Assembly: GCF_016803395.1 (NCBI RefSeq)
Contig: NZ_JAEVHL010000028.1
Coordinates: 1 to 43,638, forward strand
DNA: 43,638 nt
Source: Micromonospora tarensis
Lineage (GTDB): Bacteria > Actinomycetota > Actinomycetes > Mycobacteriales > Micromonosporaceae
Direction: 5' to 3'
The notes beneath the pieces were generated by a model. The model saw nothing but the letters and a program-made list of their open reading frames with translations. It ran no database searches and was not told the DNA's origin. This document shows positions 8,905 through 17,308 of this stretch, one piece after another. Numbering within the stretch: the stretch's first letter is position 1; each line of letters begins with the position of its first letter. Made by a program: the position numbers and the translations under genes.

Positions 8905-9033
8905 ACAAAGCGGCGAACGGCTCCACGGCGAGCGTGACACGGAACACCTGTTTCCAGGCCGAATCGACGGCGCGAGCACGTGAAGCCGCGCCAACGTGCG
9001 AGCGGCGAGGCCGCGCTGCCAGCCGCCGGATGG

Positions 9034-9082
9034 AGATCTTGGACAGTTTCCGTCCTCACGGAACGGAAACTGTCCAAGATCT
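9034..9082. terminator. Perfect 20-bp hairpin downstream of topA
   Basis: AGATCTTGGACAGTTTCCGT at 9034-9053 pairs perfectly with 9063-9082 around a 9-base loop. It lies 48 bases past the topA stop and before the TetR operon promoter. There is no T-run, as is common for actinobacterial terminators. The length and perfection also fit a dispersed intergenic repeat. Confidence 0.7.
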
Positions 9083-9129
9083 ACGAAGTCGGACCGGTGC
9101 GGCACCGATCAACCAGCTCGCGCCGGGGC

Positions 9130-12000
9130 TTACTCGGTGCTGGTGGCGGCCTTGCGCGGGGCGGCCTTCTTGGCCGGGGCCTTCTTCGCCGCCGTCGCCT
9201 TCGCGGTGGTGGTCTTCTTGGCGGCGGTGGACTTGCTGGCAGCGGCCGTCTTCTTGGTGGCCGAGGCCTTCTTCGCCGTAGCCGAAGCCTTCTTCGCCGT
9301 GGTCGCGGCCTTCTTCGCCGGGGCCTTCTTCGCCGCCGCCTTCTTCCGTGGCGCCGGACCCTTCGCCCGCTTTTCGGCGAGCATCTCGGACGCTTCCTCG
9401 ATGCTCAACGCCTCCGGAGTCTGCCCGCGCCGCAGCGACGCGTTGACCTCCCCGTCGGTGACGTACGGGCCGAACCGGCCGTCCTTGATCACCAAAGGCT
9501 TCTCGGTCAGCGGGTCGACGCCCATCTCGCGCAGCGGCGGGGCGGCGGCCCGACGGCCACGGGTCTTCGGGGCGGCCAGCAGGGCCAACGCCTCGTCCAG
9601 GCCGACGGTGAACATCTGCTCTTCGGATTCGAGCGAACGGAACTCCTCGCCCCGCTTGACGTACGGGCCGTAGCGGCCGTTGTTCGCGAAGACCTCGACG
9701 CCGTCCGGCGCGACACCGACCAGCCGGGGAAGGCTGAGCAGCTTGAGCGCCTCGTCCAGGGTCAGCGAGTCCGGTGTCTGGGTACGCAGCAGCGACGACT
9801 TCCGCTCACCGCTGGAGACGTACGGACCGAACCGACCGGACTTGAGCACGATCGGCTCGCCGGTCGCGGGGTCGTCGCCGAGTTTGCGCTCGCCGCCGCC
9901 GCCGAGGAACAGCTCGTGCACCTTCTCCGGGGTCAGCTCGTCCGGGGCCAGACCCTCGGGGATCGGCGCGCGGTCGCCCTGGGCACCACCCTCCTCACCC
10001 TCGGCCGGCGTCGCCGGGGCCTCACCGGGCACCGCCCGCTGTAGGTACGGCCCGTACCGGCCGACCCGCACGACGACCTCGCGGCCCTCGTCGTCGGTGA
10101 AGAGCGGGATCGAGTTGACGCTGCGGGCGTCGATGTCGCTGAGGTTCTCGGTGACCAGCTTCTTGAGCCCACCGGAACGGGCGATGTCCTGGTCGCCGGC
10201 GCCGTTGGAGCTGCCGAAGTAGAACGCGGTGAGGAAGTCGACAGCGGCGTGGTCCCCGCCGGCGATCTCGTCCAGCTCGTTCTCCATGCTGGCGGTGAAG
10301 TCGTAGTCGATCAGGCGGGGGTAGTGCCGCTCCATCAGCCCGATCACCGCGAAGGCCAGGAAGGTCGGGATCATCGCCTGGCCGCGCTTGGTGACGTACC
10401 CCCGGTCCTGGATCGTCTGCATGATCGACGCGTACGTGGACGGGCGGCCGATGCCCAGCTCTTCCAGGGACTTGACCAGCGACGCTTCGGTGTAACGCGA
10501 CGGCGGCTGGGTGTGGTGGCCCTGCGCGGCCAGCTCGTCGGCGGTCAGCGGCTGGTCCTTGACCAGGGTCGGCAGCCGGCGCTCGGCGTCCTCGGCCTCG
10601 GCGTTCTCGTCGTCGCTCGACTCGACGTACGCCCGCAGGAAGCCCGGGTCGGTGATGGTCTTGCCGGTCGCGCCGAAGTCGGCCTCCTCCTGCGAGGTGG
10701 AGACCGCGCGGATGCGCACCGACACGCTGGAGCCGACCGCGTCGGTCATCTGCGAGGCGATGGTGCGCCGCCAGATCAGCTCGTAGAGCTTGAACTCCTC
10801 GGCGGACAACTCCTTGGCCACCTCGCCCGGGGTGCGGAAGTTGTCCCCCGCCGGGCGGATCGCCTCGTGCGCCTCCTGCGCGTTCTTCACCTTGCCGGTG
10901 TAGCGGCGCGGCTCCGGCGGCACACTGCGCTCGCCGTACAGCTCGACGATCTGCCGGCGGGCCGCCGAGATGGCGGTCTCCGACAGGTTCACCGAGTCGG
11001 TACGCATATAGGTGATGTAGCCGTTCTCGTACAGCCGCTGCGCGGTGCGCATCGTCTGCTGTGACGACAGGCGCAGCTTGCGGGCCGCCTCCTGCTGGAG
11101 GGTCGAGGTGATGAACGGCGCGTACGGGCGGCGACGGTAGGGCTTCTCCTCGACCCGGGTGACGGTGAACGGCCGCCCCTCCAGGCGGGCGGCGAGACCC
11201 CGCGCGCCACCCTCGTCGAGGTGCACCACACCGGCGCCGGGCTTCACCTTGCCGGTGGTCGGCTCGAAGTCCTTACCGGTGGCGATCCGGTCGCCGTTCA
11301 ACGCGATCAGGGTGGCGTTGAAGTTTCGCGGACCCTCGCCGGCGTTCGCCACCGCGAGGGTGGCCAGGATGTCCCAGTACTCGGCGGTGCGGAAGGCCAT
11401 CCGCTGGCGCTCCCGCTCGACCACGATCCGGGTCGCCACGGACTGCACCCGGCCGGCCGACAGCCTCGGCATGACCTTCTTCCACAGCACCGGGGAGACC
11501 TCGTAGCCGTAGAGCCGGTCGAGGATGCGCCGGGCCTCCTGGGCGTCGACCAGGTCACGGTCGATCTCCCGAGGGTTCGCCACCGCCGCCTGGATCGCCG
11601 GCTTGGTGATCTCGTGGAAGACCATCCGCTTGACCGGAACCTTGGGCTTGAGCGTCTCTACCAGGTGCCAGGCGATCGCCTCGCCCTCGCGGTCCTCATC
11701 CGTGGCCAGGAAGATCTCGTCGACCTCCTTGGCCAGCTTCACCAGCTTGCTGATCTGCTGCTTCCGGTCGGCGGAGACGACATAGAGGGCGTGGAAGCCG
11801 TTGTCGACGTCCACCCCGAGCCGGGCCCAGGGCTCGCCCTTGTACTTGGCCGGCACGTCGGCGGCGTTGCGCGGCAGGTCGCGGACGTGACCGAAGCTGG
11901 CCTCCACGACGTACCCCGGGCCGAGGTAGCCCGAGATCGTCTTGGCCTTCGCCGGCGACTCGACGATGACCAGACGGGTGGTTGCGGCGTTGCTCGGCAC
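9130..12000 (-). CDS. topA: DNA topoisomerase I
   Basis: 956 residues from the GTG at 12000, with GGGGAGA seven bases upstream; the open frame runs on to 12204 but lacks family character there. The TOPRIM domain begins VIVESPAKAKTISGYLGPGY and has the acidic triad in ATDEDREGEAIAWH (about residues 99-112). The active-site Tyr is in YITYMRTDSVNLS (about residue 331). The C-terminal region has four GRFGPYV/GRYGPY(L/V) repeats in place of E. coli-type zinc fingers, then a ~70-residue Lys/Ala tail typical of actinobacteria. It relaxes negative supercoils on the nucleoid and is presumably essential. Confidence 0.97.
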   Translation of the reverse strand: MPSNAATTRLVIVESPAKAKTISGYLGPGYVVEASFGHVRDLPRNAADVPAKYKGEPWARLGVDVDNGFHALYVVSADRKQQISKLVKLAKEVDEIFLATDEDREGEAIAWHLVETLKPKVPVKRMVFHEITKPAIQAAVANPREIDRDLVDAQEARRILDRLYGYEVSPVLWKKVMPRLSAGRVQSVATRIVVERERQRMAFRTAEYWDILATLAVANAGEGPRNFNATLIALNGDRIATGKDFEPTTGKVKPGAGVVHLDEGGARGLAARLEGRPFTVTRVEEKPYRRRPYAPFITSTLQQEAARKLRLSSQQTMRTAQRLYENGYITYMRTDSVNLSETAISAARRQIVELYGERSVPPEPRRYTGKVKNAQEAHEAIRPAGDNFRTPGEVAKELSAEEFKLYELIWRRTIASQMTDAVGSSVSVRIRAVSTSQEEADFGATGKTITDPGFLRAYVESSDDENAEAEDAERRLPTLVKDQPLTADELAAQGHHTQPPSRYTEASLVKSLEELGIGRPSTYASIMQTIQDRGYVTKRGQAMIPTFLAFAVIGLMERHYPRLIDYDFTASMENELDEIAGGDHAAVDFLTAFYFGSSNGAGDQDIARSGGLKKLVTENLSDIDARSVNSIPLFTDDEGREVVVRVGRYGPYLQRAVPGEAPATPAEGEEGGAQGDRAPIPEGLAPDELTPEKVHELFLGGGGERKLGDDPATGEPIVLKSGRFGPYVSSGERKSSLLRTQTPDSLTLDEALKLLSLPRLVGVAPDGVEVFANNGRYGPYVKRGEEFRSLESEEQMFTVGLDEALALLAAPKTRGRRAAAPPLREMGVDPLTEKPLVIKDGRFGPYVTDGEVNASLRRGQTPEALSIEEASEMLAEKRAKGPAPRKKAAAKKAPAKKAATTAKKASATAKKASATKKTAAASKSTAAKKTTTAKATAAKKAPAKKAAPRKAATSTE

Positions 12001-12351
12001 GTCTCTCCCCGACCTCACTCCTGCTCGTGGCCTGCCGGCGCCTGCGACAGCGACCGCTTTCGACCCCGCCGTCGCACCGGCGGTCCGGATGTCCAACGTA
12101 ACGCGCCGCCCGCGTTTCGGGTTTCGCGGGCGGCAAACCGCTTCGGCGCGGCGGCGGACACCGCCCCGCCGCGCTCGGCACTGCCGGACGGCGCCACCGT
12201 ACACCGTGGGTAGGGCTCGAAGCGGGTCACTGTGACGATGGCAGACCCATGACCGAGGTCCGACCCGCCCGTTTTCCGCCTGGATCGGCCCGTCAGCTGT
12301 CCGGCACCGGACACCCGGGCGTCGGCGGCGACCTGGGCGGAATGGGCGTTT
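12001..12351. other. Upstream region of topA without a recognised gene
   Basis: About 350 bases between the topA start and the stop of the hypothetical gene at 12352. Open frames here continue from neighbours or are shadows. I see no strong hairpin, promoter or RNA gene. The topA promoter presumably lies here. Confidence 0.4.
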
Positions 12352-13074
12352 TCAGGGTCGGGTCGGCCAGGCGTCGACCGGCGCCGCGGGTGGCGGCTCG
12401 CCGACCAGCTCGGCGAGCCGGCTCAACCGACGCCGACCGGTGATCCGGTACGTCGGGCCACCCTCGGCCGGGTTGATCAACGTGCCGGCGAGCCCGGCGG
12501 CGGCGAGCGCCACCCCGATCGACTCCCAGTGCTCCCGGTCGTCCGCGCCGAACCGCAGCAGGAAGCCGTCGGGCGGCTCCGGCGTCCCGGCGGCGGTGAG
12601 CCACAGCCGCAGCCGCCGGCCGGTCAGGTGGAAGGCGGCCGGCGGGCGTTTCACCGGACCGTGCAGCCACGCGGCCGCGAGCGGTTTCAGGACCCGGGTG
12701 TACGACGTACGCACCGTGTGCCGCTCGCCGTCGGTCGGCTCCCAACTCGCCGCCAACCCGCGCGACGCGAACTCGGCGACCAGCACGTGCACCCGCCAGG
12801 CGGCGTCCACCCGCACCGAGAGGCGGGCGGTGCCGCCCATCCGGACCACCTCACCCGGCCCGGCGAGCAGGCCGGCCAGGTCGGCGACAGTGGGTTCGGC
12901 CGCGTCCGCACCGAAGAAGACCAGTTGCCGGTCCGCCTCGGCACCGCGGGCCGGGCCGGGCGGGGCCGAGCCGGCACGACGTCGCGCGGGTGCGGGAGCG
13001 CCGGATTCGGGCGCGGGAAACAGCGCCGGGGCTGGCTGCGCCTCCCCGGTCTCACCGAGCCCGCTCAGCGACAC
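12352..13074 (-). CDS. Hypothetical protein upstream of topA
   Basis: 240 residues from the GTG at 13074, which has GAGG 8-11 bases upstream and overlaps the end of the lipoprotein gene by 10 bases. After ~60 Pro/Ala-rich residues there is a folded region (LVFFGADAAEPTVADLAGLL ... ) ending TLINPAEGGPTYRITGRRRL. I do not recognise the family. Its place next to topA recalls the conserved hypothetical Rv3647c beside topA in Mycobacterium tuberculosis, but I could not compare sequences. Likely cytosolic. Confidence 0.65.
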   Translation of the reverse strand: MSLSGLGETGEAQPAPALFPAPESGAPAPARRRAGSAPPGPARGAEADRQLVFFGADAAEPTVADLAGLLAGPGEVVRMGGTARLSVRVDAAWRVHVLVAEFASRGLAASWEPTDGERHTVRTSYTRVLKPLAAAWLHGPVKRPPAAFHLTGRRLRLWLTAAGTPEPPDGFLLRFGADDREHWESIGVALAAAGLAGTLINPAEGGPTYRITGRRRLSRLAELVGEPPPAAPVDAWPTRP

Positions 13075-13604
13075 TCCGGCACCTCGTCGAAGGCCTGTTT
13101 CAACTCCTCGGAGTTGAGCTTGCTGGTGTCCAGCGCGCTGGCGTCGTACTCCTTGTTCAGGGTCGCCACCGCGGCCCGCACGCCGTCGTAGAAGACCGTC
13201 GGCTCGCCGGTGTCCAACCCGTCGATGGTGTCCCGGGCGCGGCCGTAGGCGTCCCGCATCTTCCCGAGTGAGCTGCGGAAACCGTCGGAGACGGCGGCGC
13301 CGTTGTCGGTCTCCGGCACGCCCGCCTGCTCCACCTTGCGGCGCGCGGTCTCGCTGGCCTGCTCCGCCCCGGCGAAGAGCCGCACCAGGTTCTCCTTGGC
13401 CTGCGCCGGCGTGGTCTGCGCGGTCATCTGCTCGTCCGTGCTGCTGGTCAGCTTGCTGATCTCGGAGCGCCACGGGGTGAGCGCGCCGCAGACCGACGCC
13501 GCCCAGGCCCGTGGGCTGGGGCCCCCGCCGCAGCCGGCGAGGACGACGATCGTGGCCAGGACCACCGTGAGCTTTCCGGCGGCAGACGCCCGGCACGTAC
13601 GCAT
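13065..13604 (-). CDS. Putative lipoprotein
   Basis: 179 residues from the ATG at 13604 (MRTCRASAAGKLTVVLATIV). A signal peptide ends in the lipobox LAGC (Cys about residue 26), so the protein should be lipid-anchored outside the membrane. The mature part is mostly helical with charged heptad-like stretches (QAKENLVRLFAGAEQASETA) and only scattered Cys. Function unknown. The open frame extends upstream to 13763 but that part has no signal-peptide character. Translation is probably coupled to the hypothetical gene that follows. Confidence 0.75.
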   Translation of the reverse strand: MRTCRASAAGKLTVVLATIVVLAGCGGGPSPRAWAASVCGALTPWRSEISKLTSSTDEQMTAQTTPAQAKENLVRLFAGAEQASETARRKVEQAGVPETDNGAAVSDGFRSSLGKMRDAYGRARDTIDGLDTGEPTVFYDGVRAAVATLNKEYDASALDTSKLNSEELKQAFDEVPECR

Positions 13605-13655
13605 GCGTTGCAGCGTACGGCCTTTGGCCAGGCGTGGCACCGGGCCGGACGGCCG

Positions 13656-13692
13656 GGGTCCCCGGTCGACGCGGTACGCCGACCGGGGACCC
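13656..13692. terminator. Terminator hairpin downstream of hppA
   Basis: GGGTCCCCGGTCG (13656-13668) pairs perfectly with 13680-13692 around an 11-base loop, and partly matching outer arms (GGCACCGG/CCGGTGCC) can extend it. It begins 16 bases past the hppA stop. Confidence 0.75.
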
Positions 13693-13707
13693 GGTGCCGT
13701 TGCCGGA

Positions 13708-16068
13708 TCAGGCGTTGACCGCCTCCGGCCGGTGGTCGGCGCTGCCCGCGCCGGTGTTGCCACCGGTGTCGGAGTCGGACATCGCGATGCCCTTGCGCTT
13801 GCTGAACACGATGGACGCCGCGATGATCAGCGTCGCGACCAGCGCGATGGTGATCCGCAGGCCCACGTTGCGGTCGTCGCCGACGCTCCAGGCCACCACG
13901 GCCGGCGCGATCAGCAGCGAGACCAGGTTCATCACCTTGATCAGCGGGTTGATCGCCGGGCCGGCGGTGTCCTTGAACGGGTCACCGACGGTGTCACCGA
14001 TGACCGTGGCGGAGTGCGCCTCGGAGCCCTTGCCGCCGTACGCGCCGTCCTCGACCAGCTTCTTGGCGTTGTCCCAGGCCCCACCGGAGTTGGACAGGAA
14101 GACCGCCATCAGGGTGCCCGCCCCGATCGCGCCGGCCAGGTACGCCGCGAGCGCGCCGGGCCCGAGGCCGAAGCCGACCGCGATCGGCGCCAGGATGGCG
14201 AGCAGGCCGGGGGTCATCAGCTCGCGCTGCGCGTCCCGGGTGCAGATGTCGACGACCTTGCCGTACTCCGGGCGCTGGGTGCGGTCCATGATGCCGGGCA
14301 GCTCACGGAACTGCCGGCGGACCTCCATCACCACGGCGCCCGCCGAGCGGGACACCGCGTTGATGGCCAGCCCGGAGAAGAGGAAGACCACCGCCGCGCC
14401 GATGATCAGGCCGACCAGGTTGCGCGGGTTCGCCACGTTCAGCGAGTTGAGGATCTCGTTGCCGACGTCGCCCACGCCAGCCGTCGCGTACGCGCTGCGG
14501 AGCGAGTCGGTGTACGAGCCGAACAGCGCGGTCGCCGCGAGCACCGCCGTGGCGATCGCGATGCCCTTGGTGATCGCCTTGGTGGTGTTGCCCACCGCGT
14601 CCAGCTCGGTGAGCGTGCGAGCGCCGTGCTCGTCGATGTCGCCGGACATCTCGGCGACGCCCTGGGCGTTGTCGGAGATCGGCCCGAAGGTGTCCATCGC
14701 GACGATCACGCCGACCGTGGTGAGCAGGCCGGTGCCGGCCAACGCCACCGCGAACAGCGACAGCGTGATGGAGCTGCCGCCGAGCAGGAACGCGCCGAAG
14801 ACGCCGGCACCGATGAGCAGCGCCGAGTAGACCGCCGACTCCAGGCCGATGCTGATGCCGGCCAGGATGACGGTGGCGGCACCGGTCTGCGAACTCTTGC
14901 CGATGTCCTGCACCGGACGCCGGTTGGTCTCGGTGAAGTAACCGGTCAGCGCCTGGATCGCGGCGGCCAGCACGATACCGATCACGACCGCGCCGATCGC
15001 CACCAGCCGGGGGTTGCCGGGCGCGTCGGTCAGCCCGCTGTCGAACTCACCGAAGGTTGCCGGAAGGTACCCGTAGGCGGCGATCGCCACCAGCACCGCG
15101 GAGAGCACCGCCGAGATGTAGAAGGCCCGGTTGATCGCGGTCAGGGCGTTGCGGTCGGACGCGCGCAGCCGGGTGATGAAGACGCCGACGATCGCGATCA
15201 GCACACCGATGGTGGAGATGATCAGCGGGAAGACCAGACCCTCCTCGCCGAACGCGGCACGGCCGAGGATCAGCGCGGCGACAAGCGTCACCGCGTACGA
15301 CTCGAACAGGTCGGCGGCCATGCCGGCGCAGTCACCGACGTTGTCGCCCACGTTGTCGGCGATGGTCGCGGCGTTACGTGGGTCGTCCTCGGGGATGCCC
15401 TGCTCGACCTTGCCGACCAGGTCGGCGCCGACGTCGGCGGCCTTGGTGAAGATGCCACCGCCGACCCGCATGAACATCGCGAGCAGCGCGGCACCGAAAC
15501 CGAAGCCCTCCAGCACGGTGGGCGCGTCACCCCGGTAGACCAGGACGACGAGCGCGGCGCCGAAGAGGCCGAGGCCGACGGTGAGGAAGCCGACCACGCC
15601 GCCGGTGCGGAACGCGATCTTCATGGCGCCCTCGCGGCCACCTTCTCGTTCCCGGGCGGCGGCGGCCACGCGCAGGTTGGCGCGGGTGGCCAACCACATG
15701 CCGGCACCGCCGATGAACGCGCTGAACAACGCGCCCACCACGAAGAAGAGCGAGCGGCCGACCTTCACCGCGACCTCGCTGCCGTCGGTGTCGTGCACCG
15801 GAAGCAGGAAGAGCAGTACCACGGCGATGACGACGAAGATCGCGAGGGTACGGAACTGACGGAGCAGGTAGGCCGAGGCGCCCTCCTGGACCGCCTCCGA
15901 GATCTCCTGCATGTTTGTGGTGCCCTTACCGGCAGCCAACACCGTCTTGGTGAGCGCGGCGGCGAAAGCGAGCGCCACCAGCGCGATCACCGCGGCAATG
16001 ATGACGTAGGTGACATTGCTTCCGGTAAGGGAAAGCCCGCCGCCGTCGGCGGCCAAGGTCTCGGACAT
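13708..16068 (-). CDS. hppA: K+-independent, pyrophosphate-energised proton pump
   Basis: 786 residues from the ATG at 16068 with AGGAGG upstream. It is an integral membrane pyrophosphatase with about 16 hydrophobic segments. The PPi-binding motif DVGADLVGKVEQGIPEDDPR is followed by NAATIADNVGDNVGDCAGMA, and the second acidic motif is DTFGPISDNAQG. The sequence GNTTKAITKG has Lys where K+-dependent enzymes have Ala, the known marker of K+ independence. It couples PPi hydrolysis to H+ export. The start choice drops 40 upstream residues that lack family character. Confidence 0.96.
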   Translation of the reverse strand: MSETLAADGGGLSLTGSNVTYVIIAAVIALVALAFAAALTKTVLAAGKGTTNMQEISEAVQEGASAYLLRQFRTLAIFVVIAVVLLFLLPVHDTDGSEVAVKVGRSLFFVVGALFSAFIGGAGMWLATRANLRVAAAAREREGGREGAMKIAFRTGGVVGFLTVGLGLFGAALVVLVYRGDAPTVLEGFGFGAALLAMFMRVGGGIFTKAADVGADLVGKVEQGIPEDDPRNAATIADNVGDNVGDCAGMAADLFESYAVTLVAALILGRAAFGEEGLVFPLIISTIGVLIAIVGVFITRLRASDRNALTAINRAFYISAVLSAVLVAIAAYGYLPATFGEFDSGLTDAPGNPRLVAIGAVVIGIVLAAAIQALTGYFTETNRRPVQDIGKSSQTGAATVILAGISIGLESAVYSALLIGAGVFGAFLLGGSSITLSLFAVALAGTGLLTTVGVIVAMDTFGPISDNAQGVAEMSGDIDEHGARTLTELDAVGNTTKAITKGIAIATAVLAATALFGSYTDSLRSAYATAGVGDVGNEILNSLNVANPRNLVGLIIGAAVVFLFSGLAINAVSRSAGAVVMEVRRQFRELPGIMDRTQRPEYGKVVDICTRDAQRELMTPGLLAILAPIAVGFGLGPGALAAYLAGAIGAGTLMAVFLSNSGGAWDNAKKLVEDGAYGGKGSEAHSATVIGDTVGDPFKDTAGPAINPLIKVMNLVSLLIAPAVVAWSVGDDRNVGLRITIALVATLIIAASIVFSKRKGIAMSDSDTGGNTGAGSADHRPEAVNA

Positions 16069-16230
16069 CTGTGTCCTCCTGTTACCGAACACTCGCGCCG
16101 GTGAGTGGAGACGCACCGACCGGCGCCTGGATGCGGACTCGCAAGCGCCGCGCCAACCCACTCCAGCGGACCAGCGATGACCACCCATACCCGCTGGCTG
16201 CGGGATGGATCACTTGCTGACAACCCGGGT

Positions 16231-16259
16231 ACTGTAGCCCTCTCCAGTGTTGGAGGTCA
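16231..16259 (-). promoter_or_regulatory. Candidate hppA promoter
   Basis: On the reverse strand TGACCT (16259-16254) and TACAGT (16236-16231) are separated by 17 bases, resembling -35 and -10 boxes of the main sigma factor. They lie about 165 bases upstream of the hppA ATG in an otherwise gene-free stretch. Confidence 0.35.
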
Positions 16260-16342
16260 CACCCAGGTCCCACCGTGTCGTGATGATCTTCATCGCTGTG
16301 TTATGAAACGAAATCTGATATAGGGCCCGGTCCATGAAGAAA

Positions 16343-16371
16343 AGGCCGCATCCCCAGCGGGGACGCGGCCT
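16343..16371 (-). terminator. Rho-independent terminator after the anti-sigma gene
   Basis: A 13-bp stem with one mismatch (AGGCCGC.TCCCC arms, 3-base loop) is followed on the reverse strand by TTTTCTTC, a T-rich tract rare in this genome. It begins 16 bases past the stop codon of the anti-sigma gene. Confidence 0.85.
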
Positions 16372-16386
16372 ACCAACTCGAACCTG

Positions 16387-16821
16387 TCAGCGGCCTACCG
16401 GCCACACCATCCGAACCTCGGTGCCGATGCCCTCGTCGACCGGACGCACCTGGAGGTCCTCCACGAAGCCGGCGAGCAACGCGAAGCCGACACCTGTGGT
16501 CAGCGCCTCGTCGGTGAGTGACTCGTTCGCCAACTCGTCCGGCGGCAGCGCGGTCAGACCGATGCCCGCCTCGATCGGCGCCCGGTCCACCACCCGCACC
16601 GCGTACGAGCCGCCGTCGGACATCTCCACCAGCACCGGGTCGGCCAGGCCGTACTGCCGGTGCAGGGCGACCGCGCGGGTGCACGCCTCGCCGATGGCCA
16701 GGCGCACCTCGTCCAGCAGGTCCTCCCGAACCCCGGCCCGCCGGGCGACGGCGACGCCGACCAGGCGGGCGGTGCGCACGTGCACCGGGGCGGGCGAGAA
16801 CGAGAGCTTGACTGTCGCCAT
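16387..16821 (-). CDS. RsbW-like anti-sigma/ATPase protein with degenerate N-box
   Basis: 144 residues; the ATG overlaps the STAS stop in TGATG (a GTG one codon earlier is possible). The layout is that of GHKL anti-sigma kinases: an N-box region EVRLAIGEACTRAV, an Asp in VRVVDRAP, and a glycine box TGVGFALLAGF. The usual N-box Asn (EA.TNA) is Arg here, and the first glycine box is poor. Typical family members bind a sigma factor and phosphorylate the STAS partner; this one may do so weakly or not at all. No sigma gene is adjacent. Confidence 0.8.
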   Translation of the reverse strand: MATVKLSFSPAPVHVRTARLVGVAVARRAGVREDLLDEVRLAIGEACTRAVALHRQYGLADPVLVEMSDGGSYAVRVVDRAPIEAGIGLTALPPDELANESLTDEALTTGVGFALLAGFVEDLQVRPVDEGIGTEVRMVWPVGR

Positions 16822-17177
16822 CACGCGCCGGCGCCCGCCGAGTCGGCGCTGATCGCCGCGTCGACCGTCGGGTGCAACGGAAACACCTGGTCCAGCGCGG
16901 TGATCCGGAAGATCTTGAGCAACGGCTCCTTGTCGCAGGCCAGGGCGAAGGAACCGCCGGCCGAGCGGAGCCGCTTGAGCGCGCCAACCAGCACGCCCAA
17001 CCCGGTGGAGTCGAGGAAGTCGACCCGACCGAGGTCGACCACCACGTGACGAGCGCCACCGTCGATCAACTCGAGGAGTCGTTCACGGAGCCGGGGCGCG
17101 GTGTAGACGTCCACCTCACCACCGACCTCGAGCACCGTGTGCTCGCCCACGGTGCGGGTCGCCAGCGACAGCTCCAT
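16821..17177 (-). CDS. STAS-domain anti-anti-sigma factor
   Basis: 118 residues with GAGGAGGA just upstream of the ATG. The STAS fold is clear: [15 protein letters not shown], then [20 protein letters not shown], where the Ser in LDSTGLG is the usual phosphorylation site. Its expected partner is the overlapping RsbW-like protein downstream. In the standard switch, the unphosphorylated STAS protein frees a sigma factor. The divergent helicase gene starts about 130 bases away. Confidence 0.9.
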   Translation of the reverse strand: MELSLATRTVGEHTVLEVGGEVDVYTAPRLRERLLELIDGGARHVVVDLGRVDFLDSTGLGVLVGALKRLRSAGGSFALACDKEPLLKIFRITALDQVFPLHPTVDAAISADSAGAGA

Positions 17178-17308
17178 CGGTCCTCCTCGCCAGAGCCGTA
17201 AACTCTCGTGGGCATCTAACCACTACCGCCGGTGCGGCCTGCGGACGCCAGCGGAGGCTTCCCCTTACCCACCGGCCCGACTTTTCATCTCCGAACACCA
17301 GTGCGAGA

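Noticed and set aside
13303..16104. A 933-codon open frame on the + strand
   Set aside because: It is antisense to hppA; the composition (Arg, Asp, His, Gly rich) is typical of a shadow frame in GC-rich DNA.
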